From: Vulcanimicrobiota bacterium | GTDB lineage: Bacteria > Eremiobacterota > Eremiobacteria > Baltobacterales > Baltobacteraceae | Assembly (NCBI GenBank): GCA_028287545.1 | Contig: JAQBPL010000051.1 | Span: 1 to 22,761, forward strand | Length of the DNA: 22,761 nt | Direction of reading: 5' to 3' | Part shown: in pieces, positions 15,281-22,483 of the stretch | Layout: every line of letters begins with the position of its first letter | Numbering within the stretch: the first letter of the stretch is position 1 | Made by a program: the position numbers and the translations under genes | The notes under the pieces: model-generated | Seen by the model: the letters and a program-made list of their open reading frames with translations, nothing else | Database searches by the model: none | What the model was told of the DNA's origin: nothing

Positions 15281-16309
15281 ATGTCGAGCACGGCAACCAC
15301 CCGGACGGGAAGTTCGACCCCGGCGACGCTCACCCGCGCGCAGCTGCGCACGCTGCTGCACGACATGCTGACCCAGCGCGCCGTCGACACGCGCGGCTTT
15401 CAGCTCAACCGCCAAGGGAAGATCGGGATCGCGATGGGCTCGGAAGGGCACGAAGCGGTCCAAGCCGGCACGGGCCTTGCATTCCAGCGCGGCCGCGATC
15501 TGCTCTATCCGTATTATCGCAACACGGGACTGATTCTGGCGTGCGGCTTTCCGCTCGACGATCTGTTCCGCTCGCAGCTGGCGCGAGCCAAAGACACGAC
15601 GGGCGGCCGATCGATCATCAATCACGTCACGGCGCGCAAGCTGGGCATCGCGTCGATCTCGTCGATCATCGCGGCGCAATGCACGCACGCGGTCGGCGCC
15701 GCGTGGTCGATCAAACGCAGCGGTGCGAAGGACCGCGTCGTCTTCTGTCAGTTCGGCGAAGGTGCGACCTCGCAAGGCGAGTGGCACGAAGCGATGAACT
15801 TCGCCGCCGTCCACGCGCTGCCGGTCGTATTCCTGTGCGAGAACAACAAATGGGCGATCTCGACGCCCATCTCGAAACAGATGCGCGTCCCGAACATCGC
15901 GGCGCACGCGGAGGGCTACGCCGTACACGCCATCACCGCCGACGGATTCGATCCGGTCGCGGTGTACGCCGCGGTGAGCGAAGCGCGCGAGCGCGCCGCG
16001 TCAGGCGCGGGGCCCGTGCTCGTCGAGTCGCACTGCTACCGCTTCCTCTCGCACACGACCGACGACGACGACCGCACCTATCGCACGCGCGACGAAGTCG
16101 CCGAACAGCGATCGAACGATCCCGTCCCGCGCTTCGAGAAGTACGCGCTCGAACACGACGTCGTGACGCCCGACGAACTCAAAGCGCTCAAACGCGAGAT
16201 CGCCGAGACGGTGAACCACGCCACCGACAGCGTCGAAGCCGAACCCTATCCCGACGCCGCATCCCTCCACGGCAACACCTACGCGGGCCCGGACGACGCC
16301 TGGATCTAA
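15281..16309 (+). CDS. 2-oxoacid dehydrogenase E1 component, alpha subunit (branched-chain type)
   Basis: 342 residues from the ATG chosen by its GGAGG. It has the E1-alpha layout: HDMLTQRAVDTRGFQLNRQGKIG near the N-terminus; the thiamine-diphosphate motif GEGATSQGEWHEA starting at about 159, with the paired NN about 27 residues later (ENNKWAIS); and the conserved active-site/phosphorylation-loop region YRFLSHTTDDD near 253-263. The enzyme would decarboxylate a branched-chain 2-oxoacid (or pyruvate) and hand the acyl group to E2 lipoate. Sequence style is closer to the 2-oxoisovalerate than to the pyruvate enzyme. No beta subunit or E2 follows; the next gene is convergent. The stop codon runs straight into a 13-bp-stem hairpin. 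Confidence 0.88.
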   Translation: MSSTATTRTGSSTPATLTRAQLRTLLHDMLTQRAVDTRGFQLNRQGKIGIAMGSEGHEAVQAGTGLAFQRGRDLLYPYYRNTGLILACGFPLDDLFRSQLARAKDTTGGRSIINHVTARKLGIASISSIIAAQCTHAVGAAWSIKRSGAKDRVVFCQFGEGATSQGEWHEAMNFAAVHALPVVFLCENNKWAISTPISKQMRVPNIAAHAEGYAVHAITADGFDPVAVYAAVSEARERAASGAGPVLVESHCYRFLSHTTDDDDRTYRTRDEVAEQRSNDPVPRFEKYALEHDVVTPDELKALKREIAETVNHATDSVEAEPYPDAASLHGNTYAGPDDAWI

Positions 16310-16346
16310 CGTCGTCAGCCTGAGCGAAGTCGAAGGCTGACGACGT
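16309..16346 (+). repeat. Hairpin repeat A (13-bp stem, conserved core)
   Basis: Perfect 13-bp arms (16309-16321 and 16334-16346) enclose the core GAGCGAAGTCGA. The first base is the last base of the E1-alpha TAA stop. No T-tract follows, so it is not a classical intrinsic terminator, although it may end or stabilise the transcript. Confidence 0.75.
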
Positions 16347-16369
16347 CATCGCGGCGGCCGCAGTTGGGG

Positions 16370-16397
16370 GTTGCGCTTCGACTCCGCTCAGCGCAAC
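16370..16397 (-). repeat. Hairpin repeat B (8-bp stem, conserved core, inverted)
   Basis: Read on the minus strand, arms GTTGCGCT and AGCGCAAC enclose GAGCGGAGTCGA. That core differs from repeat A by one base, while the stem is wholly different. Confidence 0.7.
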
Positions 16398-16403
16398 ACG
16401 AAG

Positions 16404-16427
16404 GTCCCTCGACAAGCTCGGGATGAC
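16404..16427 (-). repeat. Hairpin repeat D (short stem, GAGCTTGTCGA core, inverted)
   Basis: Read on the minus strand, TCCC and GGGA arms enclose GAGCTTGTCGA, the same core as in the palindrome at 6549-6656 but with a changed stem base pair. It begins two bases after the TAA stop of the DUF4097 gene. Confidence 0.65.
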
Positions 16428-16428
16428 A

Positions 16429-17145
16429 TTAGGACGGGCGGCGTACCGCGATCGAGCCGTTGGTGGTGGAGAGCGTGAGATGCGCGGCTCCGTCGCCGAG
16501 CGTGCCGCGGGCGCTGGCGCCCGGACCGTATTGCGGGCGGGCGACGGTAAGACCGGCCGCGTCGATTTCGCCGGTCAACGTGTTGGCTTGCACGTCGACG
16601 CCGCTCCCCGGCGGCAGCGAGATCGTAATCGGCCCGTTCACGGTCTTCGCTTCGAGTGAACCGCTCGGACGATTGAGCAGGCGCAGCTCGATCGAGCCGT
16701 TCACCGTCGTGAGGGTGTGCGCGTCGCGGCCGGTGGCGCGGATGCGGCCGTTTACGGTTGACGCATCGATCGTGCCTTCGGTCCGCGCATCGATGGAGCC
16801 GTTGACGGTCCCCGCGTCGAGCGCGACACCGGTCGGCAGCGTCACGTCGAAATCCACCTTCGTGTCGTTGTCGGTACTGCCGCGGCGCGGCTGAACGCTG
16901 CACCCGTCGCCGGCGTTCGGCGGATAGCGCACGCACACGACCAAACCGGTCGCGGTGTCCTCGACGTGGATCGCGACGGCGTTGGGATCGCCCCGCTCGG
17001 CGGTCTTCGTCGCACGGACCGTCAACCGGGTGCCGCTCCGGACGCGCACGCTGCCGTTGATGTCGCGGATCGCCAGCGTGCGTCCGGCGGCGAGCTTGCC
17101 GTCGTAGACGAACGGCGTTCCGGCAAGCGCTAAAACTAAAAACAT
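16429..17145 (-). CDS. DUF4097-type beta-repeat protein
   Basis: 238 residues. A short hydrophobic N-terminus (about 1-10) may serve as a minimal signal peptide. The rest is a right-handed beta-helix-like chain of short repeats centred on [TI]xNG[SRP]I, seen near 29, 114, 130, 147, 168, 189 and 227. This pattern is the mark of the DUF4097/YvlB putative adhesin family, whose function is not established. Two cysteines (71, 82) could form a disulfide outside the cell. No Shine-Dalgarno precedes the ATG. Instead a good promoter ends six bases before it, so the mRNA is probably leaderless. It lies 31 bp downstream of the NDH-2 gene on the same strand, but its promoter makes it a separate unit. Confidence 0.8.
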   Translation of the reverse strand: MFLVLALAGTPFVYDGKLAAGRTLAIRDINGSVRVRSGTRLTVRATKTAERGDPNAVAIHVEDTATGLVVCVRYPPNAGDGCSVQPRRGSTDNDTKVDFDVTLPTGVALDAGTVNGSIDARTEGTIDASTVNGRIRATGRDAHTLTTVNGSIELRLLNRPSGSLEAKTVNGPITISLPPGSGVDVQANTLTGEIDAAGLTVARPQYGPGASARGTLGDGAAHLTLSTTNGSIAVRRPS

Positions 17146-17151
17146 AGTTGC

Positions 17152-17180
17152 ACGATACGGCGTTTCCGCCCGCCTGTCAA
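17152..17180 (-). promoter_or_regulatory. Leaderless-type promoter of the DUF4097 gene
   Basis: On the minus strand a perfect TTGACA (17180-17175) and TATCGT (17157-17152, 4 of 6) are separated by 17 bases. Only six bases separate the -10 from the ATG at 17145, so the transcript should start at or beside the start codon. The -35 overlaps the NDH-2 stop codon. Confidence 0.7.
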
Positions 17181-18499
17181 GCGGACGGCGTCTTCGTCTC
17201 CGAATGGCCGCGCTCGGTGTAGAGGCGCATCTCGGCGATGTCGCGCGGGAACAGCACGCCCAGCGTCCAGTCCAGCAGCACGCGAAAGCGCCGGTCCGCT
17301 CCGGGCAGCCGCGCGAGATAGTACGTGCGCCATAACACCCACGCCGGAAAGCCGGTCAGCACGAAGCCGCCCGGCATCAGCGCGACGCCGCGCCGCGCGC
17401 CGAGGGACGCCATGGTACCCATCGACGTGTAGTGAAACGGTTTGGTCGGCTCGTTGCGCAGCGTCGCAATCAGGTTGTCGGCGAGCGCGGGCCCTTCGCG
17501 AATCGCGTGCTGAGCGGTCGCGGGATACCACGCGTTCTTGTCGGCCAAATCCGCGGCGTGCTTCATCGGCACCCACGCGCAGTCGCCGAGCGCCCACACG
17601 CCCTCGCGTCCGACGACCGACATGTCGGGGTGCACCACGAGCCCGCCGTTGCGCGCGTGTTCGATCTCGGGCAGGTCCTTGAGGACAGGGCTCGGCCGCA
17701 CGCCGGCGCTCCACACGATGGTCGCGGACGGAATCACGTTGCCCGATTGGAGCGCGATGCCGCGCTCGTCGATGCGCGTCACGCCGTCGCCGATCACCAG
17801 CTCAACGTTGCGCCGGCGCAAATTGCGCGTCGTGTACTCGCCCATCTGCGGCGGCAGGTCCGGCAGCAATGCACGGCCGGCCTCGATCACGACCATCCGC
17901 ACGTCGGCCAAGCGCAACGGGCGGTAGAACGGCACGATCGATCGGAACAGGTCGACGAGTTCGCCCGCGACTTCGCACCCCGTGTACCCGCCGCCGACGA
18001 CCGCGAACGTCAGCAGGCGGTCGCGGTCGGGACCGGGCTTCGACACGACCGCCTGCTCGAGCGCCGCGATGATGCGGTTGCGCAGCGTCTCGGCGTCCTC
18101 GATCGTCTTGAGCGGCAGGGTGTGCTCCGTGACGCCCGGGATGCCGAACGTCGAGGTCACGCTGCCGAGCGCGAGCACGAGCTGGTCGTACGGCAGCGTC
18201 ACGATGTCGCCGGTGATCGGATGCTGTGCGTCGACCTCGCGCAGGTCGAGGTCGATGCGCACGATCTCACCGAGCATGAACGTCGTGTGCCGCAGCTGCG
18301 CTCGCACCGGCGTCACGATGTGGCGCGTTTCGATGCCGCCGGAACTGACCTCGGGCAGCATCGGCGTGAACAGCGTGAAATTGTCGCGGCTGACGATCGT
18401 CACGTCGGCCTCGCCGGGCCGCAAGCGGCGTTCCAATCGCCGCGCGGCCGCGACGCCGGCGAACCCTCCGCCCAGGATCACGATCCGCGGCTTGCTCAC
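17177..18499 (-). CDS. Type II NADH dehydrogenase (NDH-2)
   Basis: 440 residues. The FAD Rossmann motif ILGGGFAG (8-15) starts almost at the N-terminus and the NAD motif VVGGGYTGCE lies at 167-176. ALGDCAW (303-309) is the second FAD contact, and TAQHAIREG (328-336) matches the quinone-site AQxAxxxG motif of NDH-2. The C-terminal region (about 381-425; PAWVLWRTYYLARLPG...LLDWTLGVLFPRD) forms the amphipathic membrane anchor. The enzyme passes electrons from NADH to quinone at the inner face of the membrane without pumping protons. The GTG at 18499 is chosen because it puts the GxGxxG motif at the usual distance. Longer frames upstream read through the 37-aa gene. Third gene after the APH-fold kinase and the small membrane protein. 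Confidence 0.88.
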   Translation of the reverse strand: MSKPRIVILGGGFAGVAAARRLERRLRPGEADVTIVSRDNFTLFTPMLPEVSSGGIETRHIVTPVRAQLRHTTFMLGEIVRIDLDLREVDAQHPITGDIVTLPYDQLVLALGSVTSTFGIPGVTEHTLPLKTIEDAETLRNRIIAALEQAVVSKPGPDRDRLLTFAVVGGGYTGCEVAGELVDLFRSIVPFYRPLRLADVRMVVIEAGRALLPDLPPQMGEYTTRNLRRRNVELVIGDGVTRIDERGIALQSGNVIPSATIVWSAGVRPSPVLKDLPEIEHARNGGLVVHPDMSVVGREGVWALGDCAWVPMKHAADLADKNAWYPATAQHAIREGPALADNLIATLRNEPTKPFHYTSMGTMASLGARRGVALMPGGFVLTGFPAWVLWRTYYLARLPGADRRFRVLLDWTLGVLFPRDIAEMRLYTERGHSETKTPSA

Positions 18500-18546
18500 C
18501 TGAGCCGGGTTCGACAACCTGCCGGCGATACCGGCCCTCGCACCCT

Positions 18547-18660
18547 TCAGCGCGGACGCCCCGTCCACGGCGTCAGCCACGGATGCCACGTCATGAGCAC
18601 GACGACGAGGACCGCGCCGATCAGCGCAGTCCACAACAGGAGGCGCACGAGGCGCGTCAT
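18547..18660 (-). CDS. 37-residue single-pass membrane protein
   Basis: A small gene fully inside the operon gap. Its ATG (18660-18658) overlaps the TGA of the APH-fold kinase in an ATGA junction, and its stop is at 18547-18549. The peptide starts MTRLVRLLL, continues as one hydrophobic helix of about 20 residues, and ends in WHPWLTPWTGRPR, with three tryptophans and a positive tail. Positive residues flank both ends of the helix. I do not recognise a family. The 4-base overlap, the membrane character and its place 47 bp before NDH-2 support a real gene. It could be a membrane partner or stabiliser of NDH-2, which is inference only. Confidence 0.65.
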   Translation of the reverse strand: MTRLVRLLLWTALIGAVLVVVLMTWHPWLTPWTGRPR

Positions 18661-19628
18661 TCGGCCGCGCTGCGGATCGCGCCGGCCTGGGCGACGATCT
18701 CCGCAACCCGCGCCGCATAGCGTCCGGCTTTGCCGACGTCGCCCGGCATGCGCTCGCCGTGCCGGGTCGCGACGTACCAGGCGAGCGTCGCGGCATGACG
18801 CAGCAGCGCGTCCGGCAGGGTCGCGCGCTCCGTCGCGCTCAGCGGCGCTTCGTCGGCGTACGCCGCGACCAGCGGAGCGACGCGCGCGACGTCGAGCGCG
18901 GCATCATCATCGGAGCGCGCGAACTCGTCGATCAGCGCGCCGACGTCGTAGATCCGTTCGGTTTCGTGGACGAAGTCGAAATCGATCAAGCCGCGCACGA
19001 CGCCCGGTTCGCCGCCGACGACGTTACCCGGGTTCGGATCGCCGTGCACGATCACGCACGGCAACTCCGCCGCGTGCGGCGCGACCCGCGCCGCGGCGGC
19101 GGTCGTCGCGGTGACGAGCGAGGTCCAGTCCACTTTGCGCGCGACCAGCGGATCCGCGGCGTTCCGCAGGAAGCGTTCGCGCAGCCACGGGAGCGTGCCG
19201 AGAAAGCGCGCGGTCCGCAGCCCGGAGGCGACGTGCATGTCGCGCACCGCGCGGTGGAAACGCGCGAGAACGCGCGCTGCGGCACACGCCGTCGCCAGAT
19301 CGCGCCGCTCCGTCTCTCCCGCGACGTACGGTGAGACGGACGCGAGGCCGCCGCCCGCGGGTACGACGATCGTCTCACCGCCCGCGTCGCGCAGCGGCGC
19401 GACGATCTCGTCCATCCCTCCGGCGGCGTGCGCGATCACGGCGTGCTCGAAGGCGATCGCGCCGCGGCTCACGTGGAGCCGCCCGTACCGCCGCGCGACG
19501 TAGCTGCCGCCCACCACGTCGATCCGAACGTTCTCGTTGGAATACCCGCCGGCCAGCGGGGTCGCCGCGGCGCCGCGGACGTCGAGGCCGAAGTGCGCCG
19601 CGAGCGTCAACGCATCGTCCTCGGTCAC
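18657..19628 (-). CDS. APH/choline-kinase-fold phosphotransferase
   Basis: 323 residues with the aminoglycoside-phosphotransferase-like kinase fold. The nucleotide loop is GGYSNENVRID (27-37). The strand YVARRYGR (43-50) carries Arg at the site that is often Lys. The catalytic loop is VIVHGDPNPGNVV (192-204; D197 base, N202) and the metal-binding motif is LIDFDF (214-219). These are shared by homoserine kinase type II, choline kinase and antibiotic kinases, so the substrate is not fixed. The neighbours, NDH-2 and a small membrane protein, do not decide it. The GTG start is firmly supported by GGAGG (19637-19641) eight bases upstream. Divergent from the M50 peptidase gene, with a 59-bp gap. 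First gene of a three-gene operon. Confidence 0.82.
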   Translation of the reverse strand: MTEDDALTLAAHFGLDVRGAAATPLAGGYSNENVRIDVVGGSYVARRYGRLHVSRGAIAFEHAVIAHAAGGMDEIVAPLRDAGGETIVVPAGGGLASVSPYVAGETERRDLATACAAARVLARFHRAVRDMHVASGLRTARFLGTLPWLRERFLRNAADPLVARKVDWTSLVTATTAAAARVAPHAAELPCVIVHGDPNPGNVVGGEPGVVRGLIDFDFVHETERIYDVGALIDEFARSDDDAALDVARVAPLVAAYADEAPLSATERATLPDALLRHAATLAWYVATRHGERMPGDVGKAGRYAARVAEIVAQAGAIRSAAE

Positions 19629-19687
19629 GGGCCGATCCTCCGGCGACGTTCGCGGAGGGAGCCGCCTCGACCGAGAAGGACCCCTCG

Positions 19688-20527
19688 ATGCACGATCACG
19701 ACCCGCACGAGCCGCTCTCGAACGCACCGGCGGAACGACCGAGCCCTGGGCGTCGCGCCAGGACCGCGGGCGGCGTGCTCGTCGGCCTCGGGCTGCTGCT
19801 CGTGAAGTTCAAGACGGCGCTACTGCTGCTGCTGAACTTGAAGTGGCTCTTCCTCGGGTCCAAGTTGCTCCTGAGCTTCGGATCGATGTTCTTCTCGGTG
19901 CTGCTGTACGCGGCGCTGTTCGGCGGCTGGAAGATCGCGATCGTCTTCGTGCTGATGATCCTCGTGCACGAGCTCGGGCACTATCTGACCTGGCGCAATT
20001 TCGGCGTCCAGGTGAACCTGCCGATGTTCATCCCGGGTCTTGGCGCGTTCGTCTCCAGCCATGGCGGAACCCCGGCGCAGAACTTGGCGGCGGCGATCGC
20101 GGGACCGCTGTTCGGCATCGCGGCCGCCACGGCGTGCTGGCTGTACGGTCTGCAGACGGGCCAGCACTTCTGGATCGCCTGCGCGTATATCGGATTCTTC
20201 ATCAACTTCTTCAACCTCATGCCGATCCCGATGCTCGACGGCGGCGCGATCGCCGGGGCGCTCGACGCGCGGCTATGGTTTCTGGGCATCCCGATCTTCC
20301 TCGCGTACATGTTCTTCGTCGGGGTCTCGCCGTTCGGCGTGATCATCTTGGTGCTGATCGCGTTCAACGCCGTTCCCCGCTGGATCGCGCTGTGGCGCGG
20401 CCAAATCGATCCGCGCGGCGTGCAGCTGACCGGCTTCCAGCGCACGATCGGCGGCCTCGCGTATCTCGGGCTGATCCTGCTGGGCATCGCCGGCGCAGCG
20501 GCGACCAACGTGGCCCAGCGCGGGTGA
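19688..20527 (+). CDS. Site-2-protease-like M50 membrane metallopeptidase
   Basis: 279 residues. The N-terminal 27 are charged and cytosolic and begin with His/Asp-rich MHDHDPHE, which might bind metal. About six membrane segments follow. The zinc motif HELGH lies at 94-98 within a membrane helix. The third ligand motif NLMPIPMLDGG lies at 176-186 (D184), where the family shows NxxPxxxLDG. It has no PDZ or CBS domain, so it belongs to the compact M50 group. Such enzymes cut membrane-bound substrates, often anti-sigma factors, within the bilayer, but no substrate is visible nearby. The start is supported by GAAGGA seven bases before the ATG. The stop overlaps the next gene by four bases (GTGA). 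Confidence 0.88.
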   Translation: MHDHDPHEPLSNAPAERPSPGRRARTAGGVLVGLGLLLVKFKTALLLLLNLKWLFLGSKLLLSFGSMFFSVLLYAALFGGWKIAIVFVLMILVHELGHYLTWRNFGVQVNLPMFIPGLGAFVSSHGGTPAQNLAAAIAGPLFGIAAATACWLYGLQTGQHFWIACAYIGFFINFFNLMPIPMLDGGAIAGALDARLWFLGIPIFLAYMFFVGVSPFGVIILVLIAFNAVPRWIALWRGQIDPRGVQLTGFQRTIGGLAYLGLILLGIAGAAATNVAQRG

Positions 20528-21081
20528 GCGACGACGATCGCGCGCCGGATTTCGCGATGCAGCGCGCCGTCGAGATCCTCGCGAAAGTGCACGAAGCGAA
20601 CCGCGCCCGACGAGGGGTCCCGCCTGCGCCGCTCGACCGGCCGGTCGTGCTCTCGAACGAACGGCTCGTCTTCGAACTCGGCACGACGACCCGGACCGAC
20701 GTCGAGCGCGCCTTCGGCGTCGCGTTCTCGTACCCGATGCGCGGCTGGCACACGTACGCGTCGCGTGAGAACGGCGGCCGCTATTTCCTGAGCCTCTTCT
20801 ATCGCGACGCCCTCTTGATCGCGCTCGAGTACTACGTCCCGAAAGTCGACCGCGCACCGGGACTCGCGGCGCGCGACTACGGCCCGTTTCGTCTCTCGCC
20901 CGGCGACGTCGCGCTCACCGCCTCGACCAGCGGTCTCGATGCGCGCTACACGACCGCGGTGGGCGGACCGGCGCCGGTCGTGTATGCGGAAGCGTACGAA
21001 GCGCGCTTCCCCGGCGGCGTCGCCTACGTGATGGGGAATGACGGCCGCATCGAACGTCTCGGGCTCTACGCTGCCGCGTAG
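20524..21081 (+). CDS. Protein of unknown function between M50 peptidase and glycosyltransferase
   Basis: 185 residues from a GTG that overlaps the M50 peptidase stop codon by four bases. The N-terminal 35 residues are helical and charged (QRAVEILAKVHEANRARRG). The remainder looks beta-rich, with several tyrosine-containing strands such as GRYFLSLFYRDALLIALEYYV and ARYTTAVGG. A final segment, PGGVAYVMGNDGRIERLGLY, looks like a closing hairpin. There is no signal peptide, no membrane helix and no cysteine. I do not recognise the family. Its 3' end overlaps the glycosyltransferase start by 44 bases, so all three genes are probably one operon. A link to envelope glycan work or to regulated proteolysis is inference from context. 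Confidence 0.7.
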   Translation: MSDDDRAPDFAMQRAVEILAKVHEANRARRGVPPAPLDRPVVLSNERLVFELGTTTRTDVERAFGVAFSYPMRGWHTYASRENGGRYFLSLFYRDALLIALEYYVPKVDRAPGLAARDYGPFRLSPGDVALTASTSGLDARYTTAVGGPAPVVYAEAYEARFPGGVAYVMGNDGRIERLGLYAAA

Positions 21082-22483
21082 GCTCGGCTTCGCCGGCGCG
21101 CTGATCGCGATCGCGCTCGCGTTCACGCTGTTCCGGCCGCCGCCGACGCAAGGCCCGTTCGCGCGCGACTTCGAGGCGTACTACGCGGCCGGCGCGACGT
21201 GGAATGCCGGCGGTGATCCGTGGTCGCGCGCGATCTGGCAGGTGGAACGCACGATCCGCGGCGTCGATCCCTCGCGCGACGAACTGCTGCCGTACGTTGG
21301 CCCCGCCGCCGCGCTGCCGCTGTTCGGCGCGCTGGCGCGTCTGCCGCACGCGCTCGCCGTGCGCTGGTGGACGGCGCTGACGATCCTCGCGCTCGCCGCG
21401 CTGGTCGCCGCTTCGCTGGCGCTGGCCGGCGTGCGACGCGGCTGGCCGCTCTTGGGCGGCGCGCTCTTCGCGCTGGCCTCCGGACCGGCGACGAGCGCGA
21501 TCGGCCTCGGACAGGCCGCGCTGATCGCGGCAGCCGGGATCGCGTGCGCGCTGGTCGCCTTCGAGCGCGGCTCGGTCGCCGCCGGTGCGCTGGGAACGCT
21601 GCTTGCCGGATTGCAGCCGAACCTCGCGCTGACCCTCGTCGCGCGGATGCGCGATCGCACCGCTTGGATCTCCGCGATAGCGGGGGCAGCAGTGTTCGGG
21701 CTGCTCACGCTTGCGGCCGGCGGCGGCATCGCCGGCTTGACCGCATACCTGCACCGCCTGGGCGAACACGGGCGCGCCGAAGCCTTCGTCGCGATCCAGC
21801 ACACGCCGGCGGCGATCCTGTGGTCGCTCGGCGTCGCGCCGCAGCTCGCCTCCGCGCTCGGGATCGCGATCGCGGTGGCGACGGTGGCCGCCGTCGCGGT
21901 CGCAACGGTGCGCCTACGGCTCGACGCGGTGAACGGCGCGCTGCTGGCGATGGCGGCGCTGCCCTTGGCCGTCCCGTTCTTCCACGAACACGATTTCTTG
22001 ATCGAGGTGATTCCGCTGCTCGTCCTCGCGGCGCGCACCGGCGGCACAGTGCGCGCGTGCGCCGGGATCGCCGCGGGGCTCGTCCTCGTCGACTGGTTCG
22101 GCCTCGCGCAACGCGGCCTGGCGCAGGCGCAGATCCTCACGATGGGAGTCGCGATCGCCTGCGCGTTCGCGGCGCTCGGCCCCGGCGCGCGGATGCGGCG
22201 CGCCGACCTCGCGCCGTTCGCCACGCTCGCGCTCGCCGCGTGCGTGACCATCCCGCTCGCGCACGCGGCCCCCGCACCGATCTGGCCTGACGACCTTCCC
22301 GCCGGATACCGCGCGCCCGCCGCCGCCGACGCGAGCGCCGTCTGGGCGGACGAGCAGCGCGCCGCGGGCCTCGGCGCGCGAGAGCCCGCGTGGGGAGCGC
22401 TTCGCGCGCTCCCGCTCGCGGGCTGCATCGTCCTGGGCGCCGCGATCGCTCTGGCCGGACGCCGCAACGCTGCCGCCTCTTAA
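21038..22483 (+). CDS. GT87-like multi-pass glycosyltransferase (DUF2029)
   Basis: 481 residues with ten or more predicted membrane segments. The first extracytoplasmic loop has RDFEAYYAAGATWNAGGDPW (43-62), which fits the GT-C motif of GT87 enzymes: an Asp/Glu pair, YY.A, then G.DPW or DPY. Later features also fit: YVGPAAALPLFGALARLP, IGLGQAALI and LLAGLQPNLAL (where the family commonly has a Lys before Pro). HEHDFLIEVIPLL is also present. Such enzymes transfer mannose or another sugar from a polyprenyl-phosphate carrier on the outer face of the membrane. A carboxyl tail with one last helix ends the protein. The ATG at 21038 overlaps the upstream gene by 44 bases. The stop abuts the stop codon of the convergent transporter gene. 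Confidence 0.75.
   Translation: MTAASNVSGSTLPRRLGFAGALIAIALAFTLFRPPPTQGPFARDFEAYYAAGATWNAGGDPWSRAIWQVERTIRGVDPSRDELLPYVGPAAALPLFGALARLPHALAVRWWTALTILALAALVAASLALAGVRRGWPLLGGALFALASGPATSAIGLGQAALIAAAGIACALVAFERGSVAAGALGTLLAGLQPNLALTLVARMRDRTAWISAIAGAAVFGLLTLAAGGGIAGLTAYLHRLGEHGRAEAFVAIQHTPAAILWSLGVAPQLASALGIAIAVATVAAVAVATVRLRLDAVNGALLAMAALPLAVPFFHEHDFLIEVIPLLVLAARTGGTVRACAGIAAGLVLVDWFGLAQRGLAQAQILTMGVAIACAFAALGPGARMRRADLAPFATLALAACVTIPLAHAAPAPIWPDDLPAGYRAPAAADASAVWADEQRAAGLGAREPAWGALRALPLAGCIVLGAAIALAGRRNAAAS

Noticed and set aside
16309..16346. Classical intrinsic terminator
   Set aside because: A strong hairpin but no T-tract follows; described as a repeat with a possible 3'-end role.
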